Part shown: in pieces, positions 42,858-51,607 of the stretch
How positions within the stretch are numbered: the first letter of the stretch is position 1
Layout: every line of letters begins with the position of its first letter
Origin: Dehalobacterium formicoaceticum
Lineage (GTDB): Bacteria > Bacillota > Dehalobacteriia > Dehalobacteriales > Dehalobacteriaceae
Reading direction: 5' to 3'
Assembly (NCBI RefSeq): GCF_002224645.1
Contig: NZ_CP022121.1
Location: 1,928,501 to 1,992,500 of the forward strand
DNA: 64,000 nucleotides
Made by a program: the position numbers and the translations under genes
Notes under the pieces: generated by a model
What the model saw: the letters and a program-made list of their open reading frames with translations, nothing else
Databases searched by the model: none
Told to the model about the DNA's origin: nothing

Positions 42858-44030
42858 ATGAAGTTTCAAGGATTAACACTGGGAGTACCTACCGAGATCA
42901 TGCCCGGCGAAAGACGTGTGGCAGCGATTCCCGAAACGGTAAAGAAAATGGTGGCGGAAGGCGCCAAGGTTATCGTGGAAAAAGGAGCCGGAGATGGTTC
43001 GTATTTTGCTGATGCAGATTACCAGGCCGCCGGTGCAGTTTTAGTCGACAAAGCCCAAGCTGTTTATGACCAATCCGATATCATCCTGAAAGTAAAAGAA
43101 CCCTTGATGAATAATAATACCGGTAAGCATGAAATTGAAATGATGAAAAAGGGTCAGGTGCTGGTCACCTTTATTCATCCCGCCTCCCCTGTCAACCATG
43201 AAATGGTCAAGGCCATGTCTGCCAAAGGAATTGTTGCCTTTACTTTAGACGGCGTACCCCGTATTTCCCGGGCACAAAACATGGACGCCTTAACTTCCAT
43301 GAGCACCGTTGCCGGCTATAAAGCAGTATTATTGGCTGCTAACAGACTGTCGAAATTTATGCCCATGGTAGGGACTGCCGTAGGCATGATTAAACCGGCC
43401 AATGTTTTAGTAATCGGTACCGGTGTTGCCGGTCTGCAGGCTGTTGCTACTGCCAAGAGAATGGGCGCTGTGGTCACGGCTGCCGATATTCGCCCGGCTG
43501 CTCGGGAACAAGCCCAAAGCTTGGGTGCTAAGATTTTAGACCTGGGAATTCCGGATGAATTGGCCGTCGCTGAAGGCGGATATGCCAACAGACTTTCTGA
43601 TGAATGGTTAGTTAAAGAGCGAGAAGCATTGAAAGCAGCGGTTGCCGATTCCGACATCCTTGTTTTGACCGCTTTGATCCCAGGGAAAATCGCTCCGATC
43701 TTAATCACTGAGGATATGGTAAAATCCATGCGCCCCGGTTCCGCGATTGTGGACGTATCCATTGACCAAGGCGGTAACTGCGAAATGACTGATCCCGGAA
43801 AGGTATTCGAACTAGGCGGCATCAATATTGACGGCACCAAAAATATTCCCGGGATGATGCCCACCAGTTCCACCTGGATGTTCTCCCATAACATTTACAA
43901 TTATGTGGCCAATCTTTGTCAGGACGGCAAAGTTAATATCAACCTGGAAGATGAAATTCTGGCACAATCCCTGGTCTGCAAGGACTGCAAGCTAGTCCAT
44001 GCCGGAACTTTGGAAGCAATGAATATGTAA
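42858..44030 (+). CDS. pntAA: Proton-translocating transhydrogenase, alpha-1 subunit (NAD(H)-binding domain I)
   Basis: The 390-residue soluble subunit binds NAD(H). It begins LGVPTEIMPGERRVAAIPETV, and has the transhydrogenase R-Q-D-type region near RISRAQNMDALTSMS, the nucleotide-binding VLVIGTGVAGLQAVATAKRMGA and the mobile-loop area. Its length suits the three-gene form of the enzyme, with separate alpha-1, alpha-2 and beta genes, as in Rhodospirillum. It resembles alanine dehydrogenase in fold but the gene context decides. A strong AGGGAGG precedes the start. A hairpin terminator separates it from pntAB. Confidence 0.95.
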   Translation: MKFQGLTLGVPTEIMPGERRVAAIPETVKKMVAEGAKVIVEKGAGDGSYFADADYQAAGAVLVDKAQAVYDQSDIILKVKEPLMNNNTGKHEIEMMKKGQVLVTFIHPASPVNHEMVKAMSAKGIVAFTLDGVPRISRAQNMDALTSMSTVAGYKAVLLAANRLSKFMPMVGTAVGMIKPANVLVIGTGVAGLQAVATAKRMGAVVTAADIRPAAREQAQSLGAKILDLGIPDELAVAEGGYANRLSDEWLVKEREALKAAVADSDILVLTALIPGKIAPILITEDMVKSMRPGSAIVDVSIDQGGNCEMTDPGKVFELGGINIDGTKNIPGMMPTSSTWMFSHNIYNYVANLCQDGKVNINLEDEILAQSLVCKDCKLVHAGTLEAMNM

Positions 44031-44046
44031 TTGAAATGATTAAAGG

Positions 44047-44077
44047 GGTCTCAGGTTAAGCCTGAGACCTAATTTTT
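44047..44077 (+). terminator. Intercistronic terminator-like hairpin in the pnt operon
   Basis: A perfect 9-bp stem GGTCTCAGG/CCTGAGACC with a 5-base loop is followed by TAATTTTT. Placed between pntAA and pntAB, it may reduce expression of the membrane subunits relative to the soluble one. Confidence 0.75.
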
Positions 44078-44113
44078 AGATCAAGAGAATGTAATTAAAA
44101 GGGAGGAAAAATA

Positions 44114-44392
44114 ATGGATGCTTTAGTATTAGTAGTGCTCTTTGTTGTAGCCACTATTGCCGGATACAAAGTTATCAGCAATGTACCCAGCCTGCTCCAT
44201 ACGCCGTTAATGTCCGGTATGAATGCCCTTTCCGGGGTTACAGTACTGGGCGGCTTGGTAGCTACAGCCTTAGCTTTGGTTGACGGGCTTAAATTGATAG
44301 GCTCAATTTCTATCGTATTGGCCACTATTAACACTGTTGGGGGGTTTTATGTCACCCATAGAATACTGAAAATGTTCAAGGGAAGGGGTTGA
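44114..44392 (+). CDS. pntAB: Transhydrogenase alpha-2 subunit (membrane part)
   Basis: This 92-residue protein has three membrane spans (LVVLFVVATIAGYKVIS; NALSGVTVLGGLVATALAL; and IGSISIVLATINTVGGFYVT). It corresponds to the C-terminal membrane segment of PntA. It forms the proton channel together with the membrane part of PntB. Only one base lies between its stop and the pntB start, so the subunits are translated together. Confidence 0.93.
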   Translation: MDALVLVVLFVVATIAGYKVISNVPSLLHTPLMSGMNALSGVTVLGGLVATALALVDGLKLIGSISIVLATINTVGGFYVTHRILKMFKGRG

Positions 44393-44393
44393 G

Positions 44394-47300
44394 ATGATGA
44401 GTGTAATAATGTATTTTATCATATCTGTTATTTTAGCGCTTTTTATTCTTTATGATTTATTCTTGATGAGTTCTCCTAAAACAGCAGTTAAAGGAAATAT
44501 TATCGGGGCAGGGGCCATATTTATAGCTATTATCGTTACCCTTTATTATTATCAAATAATTGGGTTAGGTATTTTATGGATTTGCCTTTTAATCGGCGGG
44601 GCAATTGGATTATATCTGGGCGGAAGAGTCAAAATGATCCAAATGCCGGAAATGGTAGCATTTCTCCATGGCTTAGGCGGCTTAGCAGCAGTACTCTTGT
44701 CTATTACCGTGTTAACGAATCCTGTGGAAATCACCACCTTTACCTTGACAACAGGAATGCTGGCTTTGGTGGTAGGGGGTCTTACCTTTAGCGGCAGTAT
44801 GGTGGCAGCATCAAAATTGCACGGGGTTATCTCTTCTAAACCGGTGGTTTTCCCCGGACATAATACCATCAGCATCATCACAATATTCGTGATGTTACTC
44901 TCCGTATTATTATCGGTAATTTGGCCTCATTATTTGATTCCCATCTTAGCCTTTAGTTTAATCGTCTCCTTGTTTTTCGGCTATTTGTTTACCATTCGGG
45001 TGGGCGGAGCGGATATGCCTATTACGATCTCCTTGCTCAACTCTTGTTCCGGGGTTACGGGAGCGATGGTAGGTATGGCCACCTATGATCCTTTGCTTGT
45101 AGCCGGAGGAGGTATTGTAGCTTCTGCCGGTTATCTTTTAACGGAAATCATGTGCCGGGCTATGAACCGGAGCTTATTAGATGTACTGGCAGGGAAAACT
45201 ACCCTCAGCGGGAAAAGCGGCGGTGCTAAAGGCGGTGGGTTGCCTAAAAAAGAAGAATCAGCAGTAAAGCAGGAAAAGGCTGCGATTGCGCAGAAAAAGA
45301 CACCCCAACAAATACTGGGCGAAGCAAAAAGTGTGATTCTGGTACCGGGTTACGGCGTGGCTTTGGCTCAAGCCCAATTTGAAGTTAAGAAGCTGGCGGA
45401 TAAGCTGGAGAAACAGGGGAAAGTAGTGAAATTTGCCATTCATCCAGTGGCGGGCCGCATGCCGGGGCATATGAATGTACTTTTGGCGGAAGTGGACGTA
45501 CCTTATGATCAGCTCTATGAAATGGATGCCATCAATCCGGAATTTGCCGCAACCGATGTGGTGATCGTTGTGGGGGCCAATGACGTCGTGAACCCGGCCG
45601 CCAACACAGCGGAAGGCTCACCGATCTACGGCATGCCGATTCTAAACGTGGATCAGGCCAAGCATGTGATTGTGTGCAATTATGATACCAAGCCCGGATA
45701 TGCCGGAGTGGATAATCCTCTCTACAGCAACGATGAAAATGTGACTTTAATTCTGGGGGATGCCAAAGCAACGATTGGGCAGCTGAACGACTCCTTAGAT
45801 GGAAAAAACCCTCAGCAAGCAGGATCTCAGTCCCAAGGCGGACAGGATCAATATCAGGCTCTGCGCGATGCAAAACGGATCATCATTGTGCCCGGTTATG
45901 GTATGGCTTTGGCTCAAGCTCAATTTGAAGTGAAAAAGCTGGCGGATAAGCTGGAGAAACAGGGTAAAGATGTGAAATTTGCTATCCATCCCGTGGCGGG
46001 CCGCATGCCGGGGCATATGAATGTGCTTTTGGCGGAAGTGGATGTACCTTATGATCAGCTTTATGAAATGGATGCCATCAATCCGGAATTTGCCTCAACC
46101 GATGTGGTGATCGTTGTGGGGGCCAATGACGTAGTGAACCCGGCCGCCAATACGGCGGAAGGCTCACCGATCTACGGCATGCCGATTTTAAATGTGGATC
46201 AGTCCAAGCACGTGTTCATCTGCAATTTTGACACCAAGCCCGGTTATGCCGGAGTGGATAATCCTCTTTACAGCAACCAGGACAAAGTAACACTGCTCCT
46301 GGGGGATGCCAAGGATACGGTGGCAAAACTGGACATTGCTCTGGATGCCCAGGAAACACCCGATGAAGCCACCCCGATGACCAAACAGGACCAATATCAA
46401 GCTCTGCGCGATGCGAAACGAATCATTATTGTGCCCGGCTATGGTATGGCTTTGGCTCAAGCTCAATTTGAAGTCAAGAAGCTGGCGGATAAGCTGGAGA
46501 AACAGGGTAAAGATGTGAAATTTGCCATCCATCCTGTGGCGGGCCGCATGCCGGGGCATATGAATGTGCTTTTGGCGGAAGTGGATGTACCTTATGATCA
46601 GCTCTATGAAATGGATGCCATCAATCCGGAATTTGCCTCAACTGATGTGGTGATCGTTGTGGGAGCCAATGACGTGGTGAACCCGGCTGCCAATACGGCG
46701 GAAGGCTCGCCGATTTACGGTATGCCGATTTTAAATGTGGATCAGGCCAAGCACGTGATCATCTGCAATTTTGACACCAAGCCCGGTTATGCCGGAGTGG
46801 ATAATCCTCTTTACAGCAACCAGGACAAAGTAACACTGCTCCTGGGGGATGCCAAGGATACGGTGGCAAAACTGGACATTGCTCTGGATGCCCAGGAAAC
46901 ACCCGATGAAGCCACCCCGATGACCAAACAGGACCAATATCAAGCTCTGCGCGATGCGAAACGAATCATTATTGTACCCGGGTATGGGATGGCTTTGGCT
47001 CAAGCCCAGTTTGAAGTCAAGAAGCTGGCGGATAAGCTGGAGAAACAGGGTAAAGAAGTGAAATTTGCCATCCATCCTGTGGCGGGCCGCATGCCGGGGC
47101 ATATGAATGTGCTTTTGGCGGAAGTGGATGTACCTTATGATCAGCTCTATGAAATGGATGCCATCAATCCGGAATTCGCCGCAACCGATGTGGTGATCGT
47201 TGTGGGAGCCAATGACGTGGTGAATCCGGCCGCCAACACGGCGGAAGGCTCACCGATCTACGGCATGCCGATTCTAAACGTGGATCAGGCCAAGCACGTG

Positions 47301-47435
47301 ATCATCTGCAATTTTGATACCAAGCCCGGTTATGCCGGGGTGGATAATCCTCTTTACAGTAACCAGGACAAAGTAACACTGCTCCTGGGGGACGCCAAGG
47401 AAACCGTGGCCCAATTAGATTCTGAGATCAACTAA
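44394..47435 (+). CDS. pntB: Transhydrogenase beta subunit with four tandem NADP(H)-binding domains
   Basis: PntB is usually about 460 residues; this one has 1013. The N-terminal 265 residues form the ordinary membrane domain (8-9 spans, GHNTISI, RVGGADMPITISLLNSCSG). A lysine/glutamine-rich linker follows, then four copies of domain III instead of one, about 181 residues each. Every copy has the NADP fingerprint VPGYGxALAQAQ, HPVAGRMPGHMNVLLAE, VVGANDVVNPAANTAEGSP and DTKPGYAGVDNPLY. Copies 2-4 repeat at exactly 543 bases and are nearly identical; copy 1 is 546 bases before copy 2 and has diverged most. Linkers between copies contain QETPDEATPMTKQDQYQ. All copies look competent to bind NADP(H). 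Confidence 0.95.
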   Translation: MMSVIMYFIISVILALFILYDLFLMSSPKTAVKGNIIGAGAIFIAIIVTLYYYQIIGLGILWICLLIGGAIGLYLGGRVKMIQMPEMVAFLHGLGGLAAVLLSITVLTNPVEITTFTLTTGMLALVVGGLTFSGSMVAASKLHGVISSKPVVFPGHNTISIITIFVMLLSVLLSVIWPHYLIPILAFSLIVSLFFGYLFTIRVGGADMPITISLLNSCSGVTGAMVGMATYDPLLVAGGGIVASAGYLLTEIMCRAMNRSLLDVLAGKTTLSGKSGGAKGGGLPKKEESAVKQEKAAIAQKKTPQQILGEAKSVILVPGYGVALAQAQFEVKKLADKLEKQGKVVKFAIHPVAGRMPGHMNVLLAEVDVPYDQLYEMDAINPEFAATDVVIVVGANDVVNPAANTAEGSPIYGMPILNVDQAKHVIVCNYDTKPGYAGVDNPLYSNDENVTLILGDAKATIGQLNDSLDGKNPQQAGSQSQGGQDQYQALRDAKRIIIVPGYGMALAQAQFEVKKLADKLEKQGKDVKFAIHPVAGRMPGHMNVLLAEVDVPYDQLYEMDAINPEFASTDVVIVVGANDVVNPAANTAEGSPIYGMPILNVDQSKHVFICNFDTKPGYAGVDNPLYSNQDKVTLLLGDAKDTVAKLDIALDAQETPDEATPMTKQDQYQALRDAKRIIIVPGYGMALAQAQFEVKKLADKLEKQGKDVKFAIHPVAGRMPGHMNVLLAEVDVPYDQLYEMDAINPEFASTDVVIVVGANDVVNPAANTAEGSPIYGMPILNVDQAKHVIICNFDTKPGYAGVDNPLYSNQDKVTLLLGDAKDTVAKLDIALDAQETPDEATPMTKQDQYQALRDAKRIIIVPGYGMALAQAQFEVKKLADKLEKQGKEVKFAIHPVAGRMPGHMNVLLAEVDVPYDQLYEMDAINPEFAATDVVIVVGANDVVNPAANTAEGSPIYGMPILNVDQAKHVIICNFDTKPGYAGVDNPLYSNQDKVTLLLGDAKETVAQLDSEIN
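45303..47435 (+). repeat. Four tandem domain III repeats inside pntB
   Basis: Approximate units: 45303-45810, 45847-46350, 46390-46893 and 46933-47435. Equivalent VPGYG codons fall at 45342, 45888, 46431 and 46974, giving spacings of 546, 543 and 543. Units differ mainly at silent positions, indicating recent duplication or gene conversion. Confidence 0.95.
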
Positions 47436-47478
47436 TCATGGGCTTTGTGATCTTGACAATATTGATAAAAACAACAGG

Positions 47479-47554
47479 TGACATTTTGTAAAATCAAAAG
47501 TTCAATCCCTTAAACATTGTGGTCAATGCATCTTTGATCAAAATGGTGTACACT
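47479..47554 (+). promoter_or_regulatory. Activator-type promoter of xsc
   Basis: TGACATTTTGTA (47479), CATTGTGGTCAATGCATCTT (47515) and GGTGTACACT (47545, TACACT as -10) align base for base in spacing with the pntAA promoter. The -35 region (ATGCAT) is poor. Confidence 0.6.
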
Positions 47555-47634
47555 TATGACTAAGGAAAGAAGAAGATTATAAATTCAGAAACAACAAATT
47601 TATAAAATAATAACTTCAAGGAGGTTTTTAAAAA

Positions 47635-49377
47635 ATGGCAAAAGTTAGAATGACACCCAGTGAAGCAATGACAGAAGTGCTCTTGCAAGAAGGCGTCGAT
47701 CACGTAACAGGGATTGTAGGATCTGCATTTATGGATATGTTGGATCTATGGCCCACAGCAGGTATTAAATTCTATCCCGTGCGGCACGAACAAACTGCCG
47801 CTCATATGGAAGACGCTTATGGCCGCATTACCGGTAAAGCCGGTGTTTGTATCGGACAAAATGGACCTGGGATGACCAACATGGTGACCTCAGTAGCTGC
47901 TGCTAATATGGCTCATACCCCCATGGTTGTAATCGGCCCTTCCGCCGGTTCCTCCACTGTAGGCTGGGACGGTTTCCAGGAATGTAATCAAGTACAGGTA
48001 TTTAAAGCGGTCACCAAAGCGGTTTTACAGGTTACTCATCCCAGCAGAGCTGGAGATGTCATGAGAACAGCCTTCCGTACCGCTTATGCAGAACGTGGCC
48101 CGGTATATGTGGATGTACCCCGTGACTTTTTCTACGGAGAAGTAAATGAAGAAATTCTGCCCCCATATCGCTATCGTGCATTGAATACCCGAGGCGCCGG
48201 GGATCCGGTGGAATTGGCTCGAGCCGCTGAAATCCTGGCCAACGCCAAGAATCCGGTGATCATTTCCGGTCGTGGTGCGGTAGACTCAGAAGCCTTTGAT
48301 GAAATTAAAGCATTGGCAGAACATTTATCTGCTCCGGTAGCAGTTAGCTATCTCCATAATGATGCTTTCCCGGCAGATCATCCCCTGTGGGTAGGACCTA
48401 TTGGTTATATGGGTTCCAAAGCAGCCATGTATGCTGTGAAGGATGCGGATGTGATTTTGGCTGTAGGTTGCAGACTATCCGTTTTTGGTACTCTGCCTCA
48501 GTATGATATCAACTATTTCCCGGAAGATGCCAAGATCATCCAAATTGATGTTAATCCCAAACAGATCGGCCGCCGTCATCCCGTGGAAGTTCCCATTGTG
48601 GGCGATGCTAAACTTGCTGCCAGTGAACTATACAAACAATTAAAGGCTAAGGGTGATCGTCAGCCGGATGCCGGAAGATTGGCTAAAGTTAAAGAATTAC
48701 AGAATAACTGGAATCAGGAACTTAAAGATTTGGCCATGGAACCGGGAACACCCATGAATCCTCGCCGAGTGCTCTATGAAATAAGCGGCATGATGCCTGG
48801 AAACGGTATTCTTTGCACCGACATTGGGAACGTTTCCTCCACTGCCAACAGCTACTTTAAATTTACCCAATCCAGGAGACATATTGCTGCTTTGACCTTT
48901 GGTAACACCGGTTTTGCTTATCCCGCAGGCCTGGGTGCCCAATTGGCTGATCCGGAAAGCCCGGTTGTATGTATCATCGGTGACGGTGCCTGGGGCATGA
49001 GCTTGCACGAAATCAGCACTGCTGTTGAGCACAATCTGCCGGTTATCGCCTGTGTATTCAGAAATATGGGCTGGTGTGCAGAAAAGAAAAACCAAATCGA
49101 CTTCTACAACAACCGTTTCGTCGGCGTTGATATCCCCAATCCTATCAGCTTCGTGCCGGTAGCTCAGGCATTAGGTGCTGAGGGAGTCAGAATTGAAAAA
49201 GAAGATCAGATTCAGGGCGCATTTGAGCAAGCCTTGGCTTCCAGAAAGCCCACCGTGCTGGAATTCTGTGTGGATGGAACGCAGTTGGCACCTCCCTTCA
49301 GAAAGGATGCTTTGGCATTACCGACCCGTCATTTAGAAAAATATGCTCACTTGGATTACAGAAACTGGGATAAATAA
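47635..49377 (+). CDS. xsc: Sulfoacetaldehyde acetyltransferase (thiamine diphosphate enzyme)
   Basis: The 580-residue enzyme converts sulfoacetaldehyde and phosphate into acetyl phosphate and sulfite. The N-terminus [29 protein letters not shown] and the [15 protein letters not shown] region (ThDP-activating Glu in HEQ) match Xsc proteins better than acetolactate synthases. The C-terminal ThDP-magnesium motif is [19 protein letters not shown]. It is the key step of taurine, isethionate and related sulfonate breakdown. The enzyme producing sulfoacetaldehyde (such as taurine-pyruvate aminotransferase) is not in this window. ATG follows CAAGGAGG. A clear terminator follows the gene. Confidence 0.87.
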   Translation: MAKVRMTPSEAMTEVLLQEGVDHVTGIVGSAFMDMLDLWPTAGIKFYPVRHEQTAAHMEDAYGRITGKAGVCIGQNGPGMTNMVTSVAAANMAHTPMVVIGPSAGSSTVGWDGFQECNQVQVFKAVTKAVLQVTHPSRAGDVMRTAFRTAYAERGPVYVDVPRDFFYGEVNEEILPPYRYRALNTRGAGDPVELARAAEILANAKNPVIISGRGAVDSEAFDEIKALAEHLSAPVAVSYLHNDAFPADHPLWVGPIGYMGSKAAMYAVKDADVILAVGCRLSVFGTLPQYDINYFPEDAKIIQIDVNPKQIGRRHPVEVPIVGDAKLAASELYKQLKAKGDRQPDAGRLAKVKELQNNWNQELKDLAMEPGTPMNPRRVLYEISGMMPGNGILCTDIGNVSSTANSYFKFTQSRRHIAALTFGNTGFAYPAGLGAQLADPESPVVCIIGDGAWGMSLHEISTAVEHNLPVIACVFRNMGWCAEKKNQIDFYNNRFVGVDIPNPISFVPVAQALGAEGVRIEKEDQIQGAFEQALASRKPTVLEFCVDGTQLAPPFRKDALALPTRHLEKYAHLDYRNWDK

Positions 49378-49413
49378 AAAAACAAATAGATTCTTATTTT
49401 AGAAACTACTTTT

Positions 49414-49472
49414 ATGGCTTTCTGGGCATGATGATTTTAAATCATCTTTGCCCATGAAAGCCATTTTATTTT
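49414..49472 (+). terminator. Intrinsic terminator after xsc
   Basis: ATGGCTTTC...GGGCA pairs with GCCC..GAAAGCCAT in a long, slightly bulged hairpin followed by TTTTATTTT. The rest of the 360-base gap to the PucR gene is A/T-rich with no gene. Confidence 0.8.
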
Positions 49473-49737
49473 GCATTATGTGTTTAGTCTGGATTTCTTA
49501 CAGCTAAGTGACAGGTAATTAATTTGCTAATTTTAAAGGAAATGTGTTATATTGTGTCGAAATGTATATTGTCATAATGTAAATAATAATTGCCTGCTGA
49601 TCAAACTAAATTATAATTTCCCACATAACATGAAGAATCAATCTTTCATGGCAGTGAGAGGAATTAGAAGAACCGGACTGTAAGAAAATTTTTAGATTTT
49701 CTTTTTTTTGATGATTTTTAAGAATGGGGTACTAAAC

Positions 49738-51327
49738 ATGGAAAAGGACTTTATCTTGACAATTGAGCACGTTTTGAATTCTCCTCATTTTAAAAAAGGA
49801 GAAATTATCGCCGGTACGGCAGGAATTAAGCGCAGGATTAAGTGGGTGCATATCTTGGACTCCCAATTATATGATAGCCTTACAGGCAATGAATTTATTC
49901 TTTCCACCGGACGTGTTTTTACTGATTTGGAGACCGGTCTTTCCTTTTTACAGAATCTGATTAAGAGGAATGTTTCCGGCCTATGTGTAGAATTGGTTTC
50001 CCATATTACTTCTATTCCTGATGAGTTGATTAAATTGGCGGATGAACACGATTTTCCCTTGGTGGTATTTCGTGATACCGTAAATTTCATCGATGTCACC
50101 CGGGATCTGCACACGATGATCATTACCAAAGATTCCATTACCTTTTCTCGGATGGAGGAGTTTTCCGCAAAGCTAAACGAGATCCTCCTGGCTTCTCATG
50201 ATATGGAAGATATTTTAGCAGTGGTACATCAGTTTACGGGGCAAAATGTGGTTTATGTGCCGGCCCAGGGAGAAGCTGTTTTTGTGCCTTCTATACCCAT
50301 GGCAGAACGGAAGGGTTTTCTTAAATTTGCTGCCCAAGGTCTGATCAGAGACCTCAACCTTTCTTTTGTCAGCAGACCCATTAACGTCCTAAACCGAAAA
50401 TGGGCGGATGTGTTTCTTTTTTCCGGGCAGCACGAATTGCAGGATATTGAAATTTTAATTTTGGATCGGGTGGTTGTGGCCCTAGCTCAGGAGCTGCTGC
50501 GGGAATTATCCGGGCAGGAGAAAAGAAACCATGAGGAGAACCTTTGGATTATGGGCTGGCTCAAGGGGCGTCTTCCCGAATACGAAGTAACCCATAAATT
50601 GAGTCAATCTGTGCTGAAGACGGATGTTTCCGGCTATCTGGTTTGCGTCCTAAGGTTGAATAACCCATCCAGACAAGATAAGCATTTAAATAAATTTATG
50701 ACTCATACCATGATTGTGGCACGCTCCCTCTTTGAGGAAGAAGGATTCTATTTATTAGGCACATGTGAAGCCGATCAATTAGTTTTTGTGCTCTTGGATT
50801 ATAATTCAGGGAGCGCTTGGAAAAAGAAGCTGCCCAAAATTATTGATCAGCTGCAATTGAGGAATCATTCTCTGCCCAAAGGTGTTCAAGCCTTTTACGG
50901 GGTAGGAAAAAGAGTTACCCTGGTAAACGAGGTAAAGCTCAGCTATGAGACAGCTTTGGATGCCATTGCTATTCAAAAAAGAACCGGGAAAAATGAGCCT
51001 ATTTATGATGACTTACACATTTATCGCATTATTTCTTTATTGGATCGGGTCAGTAATTTGGATAATATGATTGATGAATACCTGACACCAGTCATTAAAT
51101 ATGATCAAGAGCACCACACGGAATTGATGAAAACCCTGGAGGTTTATTTAAGCTCCAATGGATCGAAACAGCAAACAGCGGAGCTGCTCTTCATTGTACG
51201 CCAAACCCTCTATCTGCGCATCCAAAAGCTGGAGCATCTTTTGGGTGAGGATTTTATGAAGGCGGAAAAACGTTTAGCCATCGAACTGGCTCTTTGTGCT
51301 TATAATTACAAAAGAACGGTTTCTTGA
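49738..51327 (+). CDS. PucR-family transcriptional regulator
   Basis: About 529 residues. The N-terminal PucR domain (residues 1-120, FILTIEHVLNSPHFKKGEIIAG) is followed by a GGDEF-like CdaR middle domain (YGVGKRVTLVNEVKLSYETALDAI) and a C-terminal helix-turn-helix of the HTH_30 type (LEVYLSSNGSKQQTAELLFIVRQTLYLRIQKLE). PucR proteins activate catabolic genes on sensing a substrate. It is the only regulator in this block and is the obvious candidate for the shared promoter blocks upstream of pntAA, xsc and others. ATG at 49738 lies after AATGGGG. A strong terminator follows. Confidence 0.9.
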   Translation: MEKDFILTIEHVLNSPHFKKGEIIAGTAGIKRRIKWVHILDSQLYDSLTGNEFILSTGRVFTDLETGLSFLQNLIKRNVSGLCVELVSHITSIPDELIKLADEHDFPLVVFRDTVNFIDVTRDLHTMIITKDSITFSRMEEFSAKLNEILLASHDMEDILAVVHQFTGQNVVYVPAQGEAVFVPSIPMAERKGFLKFAAQGLIRDLNLSFVSRPINVLNRKWADVFLFSGQHELQDIEILILDRVVVALAQELLRELSGQEKRNHEENLWIMGWLKGRLPEYEVTHKLSQSVLKTDVSGYLVCVLRLNNPSRQDKHLNKFMTHTMIVARSLFEEEGFYLLGTCEADQLVFVLLDYNSGSAWKKKLPKIIDQLQLRNHSLPKGVQAFYGVGKRVTLVNEVKLSYETALDAIAIQKRTGKNEPIYDDLHIYRIISLLDRVSNLDNMIDEYLTPVIKYDQEHHTELMKTLEVYLSSNGSKQQTAELLFIVRQTLYLRIQKLEHLLGEDFMKAEKRLAIELALCAYNYKRTVS

Positions 51328-51347
51328 TTTATGATTACCGCAGATCG

Positions 51348-51390
51348 GCCGGATGGACTAATTCCTTTAATTACCATCCGGCTTTTTTTT
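51348..51390 (+). terminator. Intrinsic terminator after the PucR gene
   Basis: GCCGGATGG pairs perfectly with CCATCCGGC and is followed by TTTTTTTT. Confidence 0.9.
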
Positions 51391-51600
51391 ACTGTCAGGA
51401 TCTGCCAGTTCCTAAGGATTGAAGGTATTAGTACAATCAGAGGTTTTGACGCCATAACAACTAAAGATTTTAATTATAATATTCACGATATCATAATAAA
51501 ACACTTAGTTGTGATCAGTGTTTTTATTAAGTAAAATTATTATTAACATAATGTAAAATATATTTTAAGAACACATTTACGAAATGAGTGCTGCCTATAA

Positions 51601-51607
51601 GTATTAA
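51601..51607 (+). repeat. 7-bp target duplication, left copy
   Basis: GTATTAA directly before the left inverted repeat is repeated directly after the right one at 53132-53138. Confidence 0.85.

Noticed and set aside
42858-44030. Alanine dehydrogenase
   Set aside because: The fold is similar, but the next two genes are the remaining transhydrogenase subunits, and the length suits PntA alpha-1.
45258-47102. Four similar minus-strand ORFs opposite pntB
   Set aside because: They are mirror images of the domain III repeats in another frame, not separate genes.
44394-47435. Assembly error as an explanation for the pntB repeats
   Set aside because: Assemblies tend to collapse, not expand, repeats. 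Copies also differ by scattered silent changes, and copy 1 has a distinct linker. Not excluded without long reads, but not favoured.
51331-51534. 67-codon ORF after the PucR gene
   Set aside because: It starts directly at the terminator region, reads through its hairpin and T-run, and has no ribosome binding site.
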